Assembly (NCBI RefSeq): GCF_900177675.1
Contig: NZ_FXWM01000001.1
Location: forward strand, 4,721,001-4,785,000
DNA: 64,000 bases
Direction: 5' to 3'
From: Bacillus sp. OV166
GTDB taxonomy: Bacteria > Bacillota > Bacilli > Bacillales > Cytobacillaceae
The notes under the pieces were generated by a model. The model was not told the DNA's origin. It did not search any database and saw nothing but the letters and a program-made list of their open reading frames with translations. A program made the translations under genes and the position numbers. Of the stretch, positions 57,074 through 64,000 are shown piece by piece. Position 1 is the first letter of the stretch. Each line of letters begins with the position of its first letter.

Positions 57074-59875
57074 TTATAACCAAGAGTCAATAATTTCAGC
57101 TAAATCATCCATCTTACCCTTTTTTATGGGAACATTGGGAATTGATTCCAAAAAGGCCTTCCCATACTTGGTCGTTACAATTCTTTTATCAAAAACCACA
57201 ATAATTCCACGGTCATTTTCCGTACGAATTAAACGACCAAATCCTTGTTTAAATCTAAGGACCGCTTCTGGTAGTGAGTATTCAGAAAAAGCATTACCCC
57301 CGCGTTTTTCGATTAACTGACATTTTGCCTCTGTTAAAGGTTCATCAGGGGGGCTAAATGGGAGCCTAACAATTACAAGGCAGGATAAGTCCTCACCAGG
57401 TATATCTACCCCTTCCCAGAAACTACTTGTCCCTAGCAATAATGCCTTATCATACCTCTGGAAATTTCTAGTAAGCCTAGTTCGGCTGCCACTAGTTATC
57501 CCTTGGGCAATCATTGCATAGTCATGCAAAAAACCACTTTCTTTAATTAGTTCATAAGTTTTCTTTAGCATATCATAGGCGGTAAATAGAAGCAGCATTC
57601 TTCCTTTTGTTGCCTCTGCAATTGTGATGATATGCTCAGTAATTGATATGACATAATCTTCTAACGATACCGTGTTTATTTCTGGTAGGTCTTCTGGTAT
57701 TAAGAGTTGAACCTGTTGATTATATTCAAATGGCGAAGGAATGTTCAACTGTATCGTTGAAACTGGATCAAGTCCAATTTCCTTCATGATATAGTCAAAT
57801 GATTTATTCACAGTCAAAGTAGCAGAAGTGATCACTACCGCTTTTTTAAGTTGAAAAAATTGTGCATTTAGTTGGTCGGCCACAGATGCTGGCTGAGCTA
57901 TAAAGGTTGTAACATTTTGCGGTGAACGAATATCTATTTCAATCCATTTGACATCGTTCGTTTTTTTAATAAAGGAATGAATAACCGTGTCCCTTAATTC
58001 CGATAGATCATTTAGAAAGGATTGAATTTCTTCCATTTTATTTTCTTGGGAACGTGTTAACGAATTACTTTCCCTTTTGATCCATTCGAGTCGTTCAATA
58101 ATGACTGAATGAAGATCCTTAAGTAAAAAGGCAAACCTTTCTGCACTGTGTACAAGTGCCTTTTTTTCTTTTACCTCGTCTTGAAGAGAAAAGCGCACCT
58201 TGGCACGGTTAATTCCTCTTTTATTTGTAAGCTTGGCTTTTGCAAAAATAGCAATCAATTGAAAAAATTCGTCTGTTTCAAAAGCAAGGTCAACATTTAT
58301 TTGATTTAACTTAGTTGCAGGTGTCATCACCTCAGGTTTCCTTGGTACAGAAGCAACTAGCTTCTCCAATTCATAAAAAAGCTGTTTTTGTTCTAAAACA
58401 CCAAATTGCCCCAATAAGAGCCGGGTGGATAAGTAATCTAATGTATGACCAAAAAACTGACTTGCTACTTTTTCAAAATGATGTCCTTCATCAATGATAG
58501 CGAAAGAAAAATCGGGCAAAATTGTGCCTTCTCCTTTAATATCACTTAATAGCAAAGAGTGATTGGTAATAATAATATCGGCAGTTTGCACATTTCTTTT
58601 GGCCTTCAAATAAAAATCTCTTTCTTGCCAAGCTTGGTTCTGCATAAACATAGCGGGTTCGTTCTTAATTTTATTCCAGAATATTTGCCCGCCGCTTGAT
58701 AGGTTTAACTCATCCCGATCCCCTGTTTCTGTTTCAATCAGCCAAACAAGAATTTGCATTTTGGTTAACCCTGTATCGTAATTATCATTATCATCTGCTA
58801 GTGTCTGATTAAACTTTTCTAAACTAATATAATGATTCCTCCCCTTGAGGAGCACAGAATTAAGCTTAAAGGGCAAAATTTTATCTAAGATTGGGATTTC
58901 ATTTTTTAGTATTTGTTCTTGTAACTGAATGGTATGCGTGCTCACTACAATAGGAAGCTCTTTTTGCCTTGAAAAGTAGGCAATCGGCAGCAGGTACCCA
59001 AGTGATTTTCCGACACCGGTTCCAGCTTCAATCAATGTATGGTTTTCATTTTGAAAGGATTGATACACAGTATCCATCATGGTAAATTGGCCTGTCCTCT
59101 TCTCAAAGGCTGCAAAGGCTTGTTTTACTAACTCGGTTTTTTCATCCTCACTTGCAGGATATTGATATTCTTTACCTTTATTCATCTTTCCTGACTGCTC
59201 AGGAAGCCTTTTTAAGGCTATCCCCTTAAAAATCTCGAACGACTCCGAAAATTGTTCAATCGTGTCATCTTTGTTTACGAGTATTTCATCAAGAAACTGT
59301 TGTAGATCACTTTTGAGACCGCCAGAAAGATGTGCAAGCTGTTTTAGCGTTACTCTAGGTAAGGATGTCAAACGATCTAAAAGAATTAAGAAAAGCTCAG
59401 CAGTTACCTGTGCATCACTATCAGCTTGGTGGGGGCGATCATGATTAAGATTTTCTTTCTCTGCTAAATCCGATAACTTATAACCATCAGCTGTCGGATA
59501 AAGTATTCTTGCCATTTCCACCGTATCAAGAACAGGGCCAAAGAACCCTTCCTGACCTGATTGGATTAATTCTTCCTGAAGAAAAGACAAGTCAAATAAA
59601 ACATTATGTGCAACAAAATAAGCCCCATCCAGTAAAGTCATGACCTTTTCTGCTATTTCCGAAAATAGAGGAGCATCCTTCACCATGTCATCATTTAAGC
59701 CGGTCAATTCTTCAATAAATATTGGAATGGATTTTTTCGGATTTATTAATGACGAAAATTTTTCTGTGATTTTTCCATTTTCAATGACCACAGCAGCAAA
59801 TTGGATGATTTTATCACCCTTTTTTGGAATGTTTCCCGTTGTTTCCAAATCAATTACGACGAATTTATTTATCAT
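57074..59875 (-). CDS. dinG: DinG helicase with N-terminal 3'-5' exonuclease
   Basis: A 933-aa fusion. The N-terminal DnaQ-type exonuclease (about residues 1-165) has FVVIDLETTGN, AHNVLFDLSFL and HQADSDAQV, the DEDDh set. An XPD/DinG-like helicase follows: Walker A LIEAGTGVGKSLGYLL near residue 285, DEGHH, SSFWEGVDIPGEDL, and LRFKQGFGRLIRTENDRG. I see no four-cysteine cluster between motifs I and II, consistent with Firmicute DinG lacking the Fe-S centre. ATG 59875 follows GGGGTGTT. It sits between panD and the secreted protein gene. Confidence 0.94.
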   Translation of the reverse strand: MINKFVVIDLETTGNIPKKGDKIIQFAAVVIENGKITEKFSSLINPKKSIPIFIEELTGLNDDMVKDAPLFSEIAEKVMTLLDGAYFVAHNVLFDLSFLQEELIQSGQEGFFGPVLDTVEMARILYPTADGYKLSDLAEKENLNHDRPHQADSDAQVTAELFLILLDRLTSLPRVTLKQLAHLSGGLKSDLQQFLDEILVNKDDTIEQFSESFEIFKGIALKRLPEQSGKMNKGKEYQYPASEDEKTELVKQAFAAFEKRTGQFTMMDTVYQSFQNENHTLIEAGTGVGKSLGYLLPIAYFSRQKELPIVVSTHTIQLQEQILKNEIPILDKILPFKLNSVLLKGRNHYISLEKFNQTLADDNDNYDTGLTKMQILVWLIETETGDRDELNLSSGGQIFWNKIKNEPAMFMQNQAWQERDFYLKAKRNVQTADIIITNHSLLLSDIKGEGTILPDFSFAIIDEGHHFEKVASQFFGHTLDYLSTRLLLGQFGVLEQKQLFYELEKLVASVPRKPEVMTPATKLNQINVDLAFETDEFFQLIAIFAKAKLTNKRGINRAKVRFSLQDEVKEKKALVHSAERFAFLLKDLHSVIIERLEWIKRESNSLTRSQENKMEEIQSFLNDLSELRDTVIHSFIKKTNDVKWIEIDIRSPQNVTTFIAQPASVADQLNAQFFQLKKAVVITSATLTVNKSFDYIMKEIGLDPVSTIQLNIPSPFEYNQQVQLLIPEDLPEINTVSLEDYVISITEHIITIAEATKGRMLLLFTAYDMLKKTYELIKESGFLHDYAMIAQGITSGSRTRLTRNFQRYDKALLLGTSSFWEGVDIPGEDLSCLVIVRLPFSPPDEPLTEAKCQLIEKRGGNAFSEYSLPEAVLRFKQGFGRLIRTENDRGIIVVFDKRIVTTKYGKAFLESIPNVPIKKGKMDDLAEIIDSWL

Positions 59876-60204
59876 TTCATTAACACCCCAAACCTTCGTT
59901 CATTAAAACGGTATCACATTATCTTCAAAAGAAAAAGTAAACAATACTAGGATGCTTCCCATTCTACCATTATCTTTACGATCTTTTTTATATTTAGGTT
60001 ATGTTAAACTTGCCTGTTGATTTCCGCTCCAGGCGCTTCGCTTTCCGCGGGCGGGATCGGGGAGCCTCCTCGTCGCTTAAGCGACTGCGGGGTCTCCCTT
60101 GCCCCGTATTCCCGCAGGAGTCTCGCGCCTTCCTCGCCAATCAACAGGGTGCCAAATTAACTAAGAGCTTTAACTAAGCGTATATTTATTATATTAAACT
60201 GTCC
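59876..60204. other. Intergenic region with a palindromic repeat
   Basis: About 330 bases between dinG and the panD terminator. It carries the 134-bp element at 60014-60147 and AT-rich flanks. No gene is seen. The dinG promoter should lie near 59900-59960 but was not clear. Confidence 0.6.
60014..60147. repeat. 134-bp GC-rich palindromic element, copy 2
   Basis: Same length as, and opposite orientation to, 26888-27021. CTGTTGATTTCCGCTCC and CGCCAATCAACAG mark the ends. Compared with copy 1, the inner hairpin GGCGC-TGAA-GCGCC becomes GTCGC-TTAA-GCGAC, and the outer GGCAC/GTGCC becomes GGCGC/GCGCC, so paired bases change together. Confidence 0.85.
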
Positions 60205-60236
60205 ATAAAAAAGAAAAATCCCCGAAATTGGGGATT
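60205..60236 (-). terminator. Terminator of panBCD
   Basis: The minus-strand stem AATCCCC/GGGGATT with a 6-base loop is followed by TTTTCTTTTTTATGG, at the panD stop. Confidence 0.88.
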
Positions 60237-60618
60237 ACATGATGGTTAGGGCTGGTTCTGCATTGATTAGTTCTTTAACCCGATTGTCTTCATCCATGAT
60301 CGCTACTTTTGGTTTATGTGCTGCTACCTTTTCTTCAGCAATAAGGGCGTAGGAAATGATAATAACGATATCACCTTTTTGAACCAAGCGGGCAGCTGCA
60401 CCATTTAAACAAATGACACCACTGCCTCTCTCGCCAGGAATTATATAGGTCTCAAGACGCGCACCATTGTTATTGTTAACAATTTGCACCTTTTCATTTG
60501 CAATCATTCCAACTGCATCTAATAAGTCTTCATCAATCGTGATACTACCTACATAATTTAGATTAGCCTCTGTAACAGTTGCTCGATGGATTTTTCCGTT
60601 CATCATGTTGCGAAACAT
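60235..60618 (-). CDS. panD: Aspartate 1-decarboxylase PanD
   Basis: Makes beta-alanine for pantothenate. It has 127 aa and is a pyruvoyl enzyme made as a zymogen. The self-cleavage site Gly-Ser is visible in NLNYVGSITIDEDL near residue 24; Lys9 (in GKIHRA) and Tyr22 support catalysis. ATG 60618 follows CGGGGGAGG; the frame opens earlier (60651) without reason to start there. Last gene of the panBCD operon, 29 bases after panC. Confidence 0.95.
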   Translation of the reverse strand: MFRNMMNGKIHRATVTEANLNYVGSITIDEDLLDAVGMIANEKVQIVNNNNGARLETYIIPGERGSGVICLNGAAARLVQKGDIVIIISYALIAEEKVAAHKPKVAIMDEDNRVKELINAEPALTIM

Positions 60619-60647
60619 TATATTCCTCCCCCGTTCTCTTTTTTCTA

Positions 60648-61496
60648 TCAATCTATATTCGTAATGTAATTGTCTATTAATCGTACCTTCGTAAATTTTA
60701 CAGCCAGTGCAATAATAATTGTACCCTCTAATTTTTCCAGTTGCTTTAATTGTGGATAGGAGTAGATTTGGACATAATCAATTGTACCCATTGATTCATT
60801 GGTAATCATTTCACTAATCATACTAATTAATTTCGCTGGATTCCGCTCACCTTCATTAATTGCTGCCACTGCAGCTTGAAGGCTGTGATACAGTACAGGA
60901 GCTTCTTGTCTTTCCTTTGGCAGAAGATTAACATTCCGAGAACTCTTAGCAAGTCCGTCATTTTCACGAACGATATCGACTGCAATAAGTTCCACAGGAA
61001 TATTAAAATCAGAAACTAACCCCTCAAGAACTGCCACCTGCTGGGCATCTTTTTTTCCAAAATAAGCTCTTGTTGGCATGATAATGTTAAAGAGCTTTGT
61101 TATTACTGTAGCAACGCCATCAAAATGGCCTGGGCGGGATTTCCCACATAAAACATCCGTGCGATCACGGACGTTAACTTTAACTGAAGGTTCGTTTGGA
61201 TACATTTCCTCAACGGATGGATGGAAGAGAAAATCGACCATTTCACTTTCAGCCAAGGCGCGATCACGATCAAAATCACGCGGGTATTCAGCATAATCCT
61301 CTTTTGGTCCAAACTGTAATGGGTTAACAAAAATGCTTAGGACAACGATATCATTATCTTGTCTTGCTTTATTTAAAAGTGTTAAATGACCTTCATGCAG
61401 AAATCCCATCGTTGGTACAAAGCCAATCGACTTTTCTGAGAGCTTATGCTTATTTATGATTGACTGCATTTCCATAATAGTTGTGATAACTTTCAT
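60648..61496 (-). CDS. panC: Pantothenate synthetase PanC
   Basis: ATP-dependent ligase of 282 aa joining pantoate and beta-alanine. The nucleotidyl-transferase HxGH-type motif is in FVPTMGFLHEGHLTLL near residues 26-41, the IFVNPLQFGPKEDY motif is near 56-69, FGKKDAQQ is near 150 and the KMSKS-like loop is GLAKSSRN. The ATG overlaps the panB stop by ATGA (61493-61496), a coupled start. Confidence 0.96.
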   Translation of the reverse strand: MKVITTIMEMQSIINKHKLSEKSIGFVPTMGFLHEGHLTLLNKARQDNDIVVLSIFVNPLQFGPKEDYAEYPRDFDRDRALAESEMVDFLFHPSVEEMYPNEPSVKVNVRDRTDVLCGKSRPGHFDGVATVITKLFNIIMPTRAYFGKKDAQQVAVLEGLVSDFNIPVELIAVDIVRENDGLAKSSRNVNLLPKERQEAPVLYHSLQAAVAAINEGERNPAKLISMISEMITNESMGTIDYVQIYSYPQLKQLEKLEGTIIIALAVKFTKVRLIDNYITNID

Positions 61497-62329
61497 TTCG
61501 TACCTCCATAAAGCCCTTTCAGTTCCTGTTCCTTCATTGTGAAAGAATGTTTTTCTTCAGGAAACCGTTCATTTTTAACGTCAGCTGCATAAGCTTGAAT
61601 TGATTCAATGATAAATGGATTGACAGCATGATATTGTTTGACGAACTTCGGTACACGATTTACGCCATAGCCTAGAATATCATGATAAACGAGAACTTGA
61701 CCATCGACCGCAACTCCGGCTCCAATACCAATAACTGGAATAGAAATCATTTGGGTAACTTCCTCTGCCAGTTGTTTTGGGACACATTCAAGAACGATAG
61801 CAAAGGCACCGGCTTCTTCGCATTTCTTTGCATCTTGGAGCAATTTCCTTGCTGCTTGGGCATCTTTCCCTTGCACTTTGTATCCACCTAATACACCTAC
61901 AGATTGAGGGGTTAACCCCAAATGGGCACAAACAGGAATACCGGCTCTAGTTAAAGCAGTAATTTTTTCAATAACATCATCTGCACCTTCTAGTTTAACC
62001 GCATGTGCACCCGTTTCTTGTATTAGTCTGGCAGCATTTAATAATGTATCCCGAACGGATAAATGGTAAGTTAGAAACGGCATATCAGCGAGAATAAAGG
62101 TATCTTTTGCTCCACGTTTTACAGCTTTTGTATGATGGATCATGTCGTCAAGCGTTACTGGTATGGTTGAGTCATAACCAAGGACTACCATCCCAAGAGA
62201 GTCTCCCACCAATATAACGTCAACTCCGCCCTCTTCAGCTTGCTTAGCCGAAGGGTAATCATACGCGGTTAACATAACGATTTTTTCATTATTTTCCTTC
62301 ATTTTCAAGAAATCTGTTGTTTGCTTCAT
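61493..62329 (-). CDS. panB: Ketopantoate hydroxymethyltransferase PanB
   Basis: First committed step of pantothenate synthesis: it adds a hydroxymethyl group from 5,10-methylene-THF to alpha-ketoisovalerate. A 278-aa TIM barrel with VMLTAYDYPSAKQAEEGG, VGDSLGMVVLGYDST and LADMPFLTY, plus the metal/substrate-binding GHLGLTPQS-like segment (AHLGLTPQSVGVLGGYKVQG). The start is ATG 62329 after AAGGAGGG; the TTG just before it is less likely. It heads panBCD and follows a structured leader with its own hairpin terminator. Confidence 0.95.
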   Translation of the reverse strand: MKQTTDFLKMKENNEKIVMLTAYDYPSAKQAEEGGVDVILVGDSLGMVVLGYDSTIPVTLDDMIHHTKAVKRGAKDTFILADMPFLTYHLSVRDTLLNAARLIQETGAHAVKLEGADDVIEKITALTRAGIPVCAHLGLTPQSVGVLGGYKVQGKDAQAARKLLQDAKKCEEAGAFAIVLECVPKQLAEEVTQMISIPVIGIGAGVAVDGQVLVYHDILGYGVNRVPKFVKQYHAVNPFIIESIQAYAADVKNERFPEEKHSFTMKEQELKGLYGGTK

Positions 62330-62332
62330 CAA

Positions 62333-62548
62333 TTTTCCCTCCTTTTATATGGGAGAGGAGATAAAAAGATTTTAAAAGAGCAAATAAAAAAGATCCTTCT
62401 GAAGGCAGAGGATCCCAGTTACACTTTTAACATGCTTCATCCCTCTGTCCCGGTCCGCTACACGGATCTAGGCAGAAACCTTTTTAATTGTTAGTTTCAT
62501 AAAGGTGCAGTTCTCAGTGGATACTGCCCATTGGATAGAATTATAACA
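62333..62548 (-). ncRNA. Structured 5' leader of panBCD, candidate pan motif
   Basis: About 215 bases between birA and panB. On the minus strand there is a bulged hairpin, TCTG-CCTAGA-TCCG-TGTAG-CGGA-CCGGGA-CAGA (near 62438-62475), followed by a complete terminator (62385-62414) only 53 bases before panB. Bacilli are known to carry a conserved 'pan' RNA motif before panB; I place it there by position and the presence of two bulges, not by a sequence model. It has no T-box core sequence. Confidence 0.5.
62385..62414 (-). terminator. Leader terminator upstream of panB
   Basis: GATCCT...AGGATC around CTGCCTTCAGA is followed by TTTTTTATTTG on the minus strand. Its place between leader and coding region suggests attenuation, though it could simply end birA. 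Confidence 0.8.
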
Positions 62549-62571
62549 AATTCTACGAAAAGTTCAAGCTT

Positions 62572-63549
62572 TTAAAACTCAATATCCGCAGAATAGATAT
62601 GATGAATCGTACCGGTCAAATCTTCTAACTGCAGCACTCCATCATTGGTTATTCCTAGTGCTTTTCCTTCAATCGTATTCGTAAGTGTTCTAGCTTTTAT
62701 GTATTTACCGATACTGCCGGCATAACCCTCCCATAAAAGCTTTATTGGAAGAAATCCTTGTTCTAGATACAGCGTATATAATTTTTCAAAGTGTTTGAAA
62801 ATAGATCTAATTAACTCTGCTCTCGAGACAGTTTCTCCATCCTCGATAAATAGGGAAGTAGCTATTTCTTGAAGTTCTAACGGGAAATCTTCTTTCTTCT
62901 GATTCACATTTATACCAATTCCAATGATAATTGAATGAATAAGGTCGGCCTCCGCTTGTAATTCCGTTAAAATTCCCGTTACTTTCTTTCCGTTAATAAG
63001 AATATCATTCGGCCATTTTATTTCGGGAATAAGGTCTGTCATTTCTTCAATGGCTTGAACAATCGCAACTGCTGCGAGCAATGTCAATTGTGGCGCATTG
63101 CTTAGGGGTATATTCGGACGTATAATCATACTCATCCATATACCTGTATATTTTGGCGAATGCCATTTTCGGGCCATTCTACCCCTGCCTGACAACTGCT
63201 CTTCAGCGATGATGACCGTGCCTTCAGGAGCATCTTCTGAAGCAAAGTGATGGGCAAGCTTTTGGGTAGACTCCACACTTTCTACATAATGGATATTTCT
63301 CCCTATAAAGTTTGTGGTTAAGCCAAGCCTTACCTCATCTGCAGTCACTTTTTCAGGAGTTTTTAGAATCCGGTAACCTTTGTTTCTAACGGCTTCTAAT
63401 TCAAATCCTTCCTTCCTTAATTCCTCAATATGCTTCCATACTGCCGTCCTTGAGCAGCCAATGAGTTCTGCTAGATGCTGCCCTGATAAAAAGGTGTCAC
63501 CTGCAGTTGTAAAGGCATCAAGTAATTCTTTTCTTATTTCTGATTGCAC
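62572..63549 (-). CDS. birA: Biotin ligase/biotin operon repressor BirA
   Basis: Bifunctional 325-aa protein. An N-terminal winged helix (SGQHLAELIGCSRTAVWKHIEEL near residues 18-40) represses biotin genes. The catalytic domain has SVESTQKLAH, the ATP/biotin loop EEQLSGRGRMARKWHSP, IWMSMIIRP, EIKWPNDILINGKK and GIGINVN, and a small C-terminal SH3-like cap. GTG 63549 is preferred, giving MQSEIRKELL like B. subtilis; the frame opens at GTG 63561 on top of the ribosome site. It overlaps the end of cca by 16 bases. Confidence 0.93.
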   Translation of the reverse strand: MQSEIRKELLDAFTTAGDTFLSGQHLAELIGCSRTAVWKHIEELRKEGFELEAVRNKGYRILKTPEKVTADEVRLGLTTNFIGRNIHYVESVESTQKLAHHFASEDAPEGTVIIAEEQLSGRGRMARKWHSPKYTGIWMSMIIRPNIPLSNAPQLTLLAAVAIVQAIEEMTDLIPEIKWPNDILINGKKVTGILTELQAEADLIHSIIIGIGINVNQKKEDFPLELQEIATSLFIEDGETVSRAELIRSIFKHFEKLYTLYLEQGFLPIKLLWEGYAGSIGKYIKARTLTNTIEGKALGITNDGVLQLEDLTGTIHHIYSADIEF

Positions 63550-64000
63550 TTCATTAGCCACTCCTTGATCTTTTCTTTGTCGTTATCTAGATTTCCGGCT
63601 AGGATATTTTCTTCGATGGTTAAAAGCGTCTCCTTAAGCCATGGTCCACCTCTTTTATTGAACCAATCCATTACGTCATTTCCAGTCACATTCATTTCTG
63701 AACGGTCTTTTATCGGCAGGGTTTCATACAGCTTAATCCAATGTTCAATCGATTGAACTTCGTTGATCCCATTAATAACATGGTAGAGCTTTTCCGTTGA
63801 TAGGATATGATCATGACCAGCAGAGTATAAGTCATATATGGACCAATCTTGTTCAAGTCTTTTTGTAAGGAAATGTACAACTTGTTGAATCTCTCTTATT
63901 TCCTTAAGTGCAAGCCGCCACTCTTTTAAAAATAACTCTATCTCTTTTTCTTTTAAATTTATACAGAAAATTAAAAGTGACCACATTTCACTTTTATTAA
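63534..64000 (-). CDS. cca: CCA tRNA nucleotidyltransferase, C-terminal part
   Basis: Only the last 154 codons or so are in the window; the N-terminal catalytic head lies beyond 64000. Visible are the helical body and tail domains that grip tRNA (LKEWRLALKEIREIQQVVHF; then WFNKRGGPWLKETLLTIEEN and EKIKEWLMKCNQK at the end), which match Firmicute class II CCA-adding enzymes. The cca-birA-panB order is the B. subtilis one. The stop overlaps the birA start, so the genes are coupled. Confidence 0.88.
   Translation of the reverse strand, partial: NKSEMWSLLIFCINLKEKEIELFLKEWRLALKEIREIQQVVHFLTKRLEQDWSIYDLYSAGHDHILSTEKLYHVINGINEVQSIEHWIKLYETLPIKDRSEMNVTGNDVMDWFNKRGGPWLKETLLTIEENILAGNLDNDKEKIKEWLMKCNQK

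Noticed and set aside
59890..59901. LexA-like GAACGAAGGTTT upstream of dinG
   Set aside because: Only the half-sites agree loosely and two consensus positions fail, so it is no better than chance.
62333..62571. T-box leader before panB
   Set aside because: No T-box core (AGGGTGGNACCGCG-like) is present, and panB is not a typical T-box target.

Overview
The window looks like chromosome of a low-G+C, endospore-forming Bacillaceae, probably Bacillus sensu lato or a Neobacillus-type denitrifier. The evidence is small acid-soluble spore proteins (SspL, SspM), a CotD-type coat protein, YheC/YheD coat-associated proteins, a type B RNase P RNA, GpsB, and gene order that follows the B. subtilis segment from topB/cspD to panBCD-birA-cca. 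The species guess is inference. I saw no rRNA, tRNA, CRISPR array, phage module or transposase.

Layout. 1-6.2 kb: topB (cut by the window edge), cspD, ypeQ-ypeP, ypdQ, a DMT transporter, a YuiD-like PAP2 protein and sspL. 6.2-14.3 kb: an accessory island, absent from this position in B. subtilis as I remember it. It holds three YheC/YheD ATP-grasp proteins (one a 777-aa double module), a separate ATP-grasp ligase, two small Ser/Thr-kinase-fold proteins (one with no ordinary start codon) and a decayed glycosyltransferase. 14.4-22 kb: ypcP exonuclease, a rhodanese, the tandem dynamin dynA, and bpsA-bpsB. 22.2-33.2 kb: a respiratory and NO region with a complete three-subunit ba3-type oxidase, ypwA, quinol-dependent NO reductase, three DUF2249 proteins, a Crp/Fnr regulator, a polytopic His-rich membrane protein and a MIP18-family Fe-S assembly factor. 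33.2-42.6 kb: ypvA, ypsC, rnpB, gpsB, ypsA, a collagen-like CotD protein and mrfB-mrfA. 42.8-45.5 kb: a second Crp/Fnr paralogue, the hybrid cluster protein hcp and a small heat-shock protein. 45.6-64 kb: the conserved yppG-yppF-yppE-sspM-yppC-recU-ponA-ypoC-nth-dnaD-aspB-ypmB-ypmA-dinG-panDCB-birA-cca block. asnS, expected between dnaD and aspB, is missing, and a degenerate metallo-beta-lactamase-fold protein sits before dinG.

How it fits together. The oxidase operon, the NO reductase/crp intergenic region and hcp each carry a TGTGA-N6-TCACA-like palindrome. The hcp copy is perfect and lies at the spacing expected for class II Crp/Fnr activation. Together with two local Crp/Fnr paralogues that have the RETxSR recognition helix, this suggests one oxygen/NO-responsive regulon spread over the window. 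The spore genes form a second theme, centred on the ATP-grasp/kinase island.

Repeats. Two 134-bp GC-rich palindromic elements (26888 and 60014) differ by compensatory changes that keep their stems, and a short deletion derivative lies at 47000. A different long-hairpin repeat follows the oxidase operon. Several genes too short for routine ORF calling are listed: sspL, sspM, ypmA, oxidase subunit IIa, and small zinc-binding or membrane proteins.
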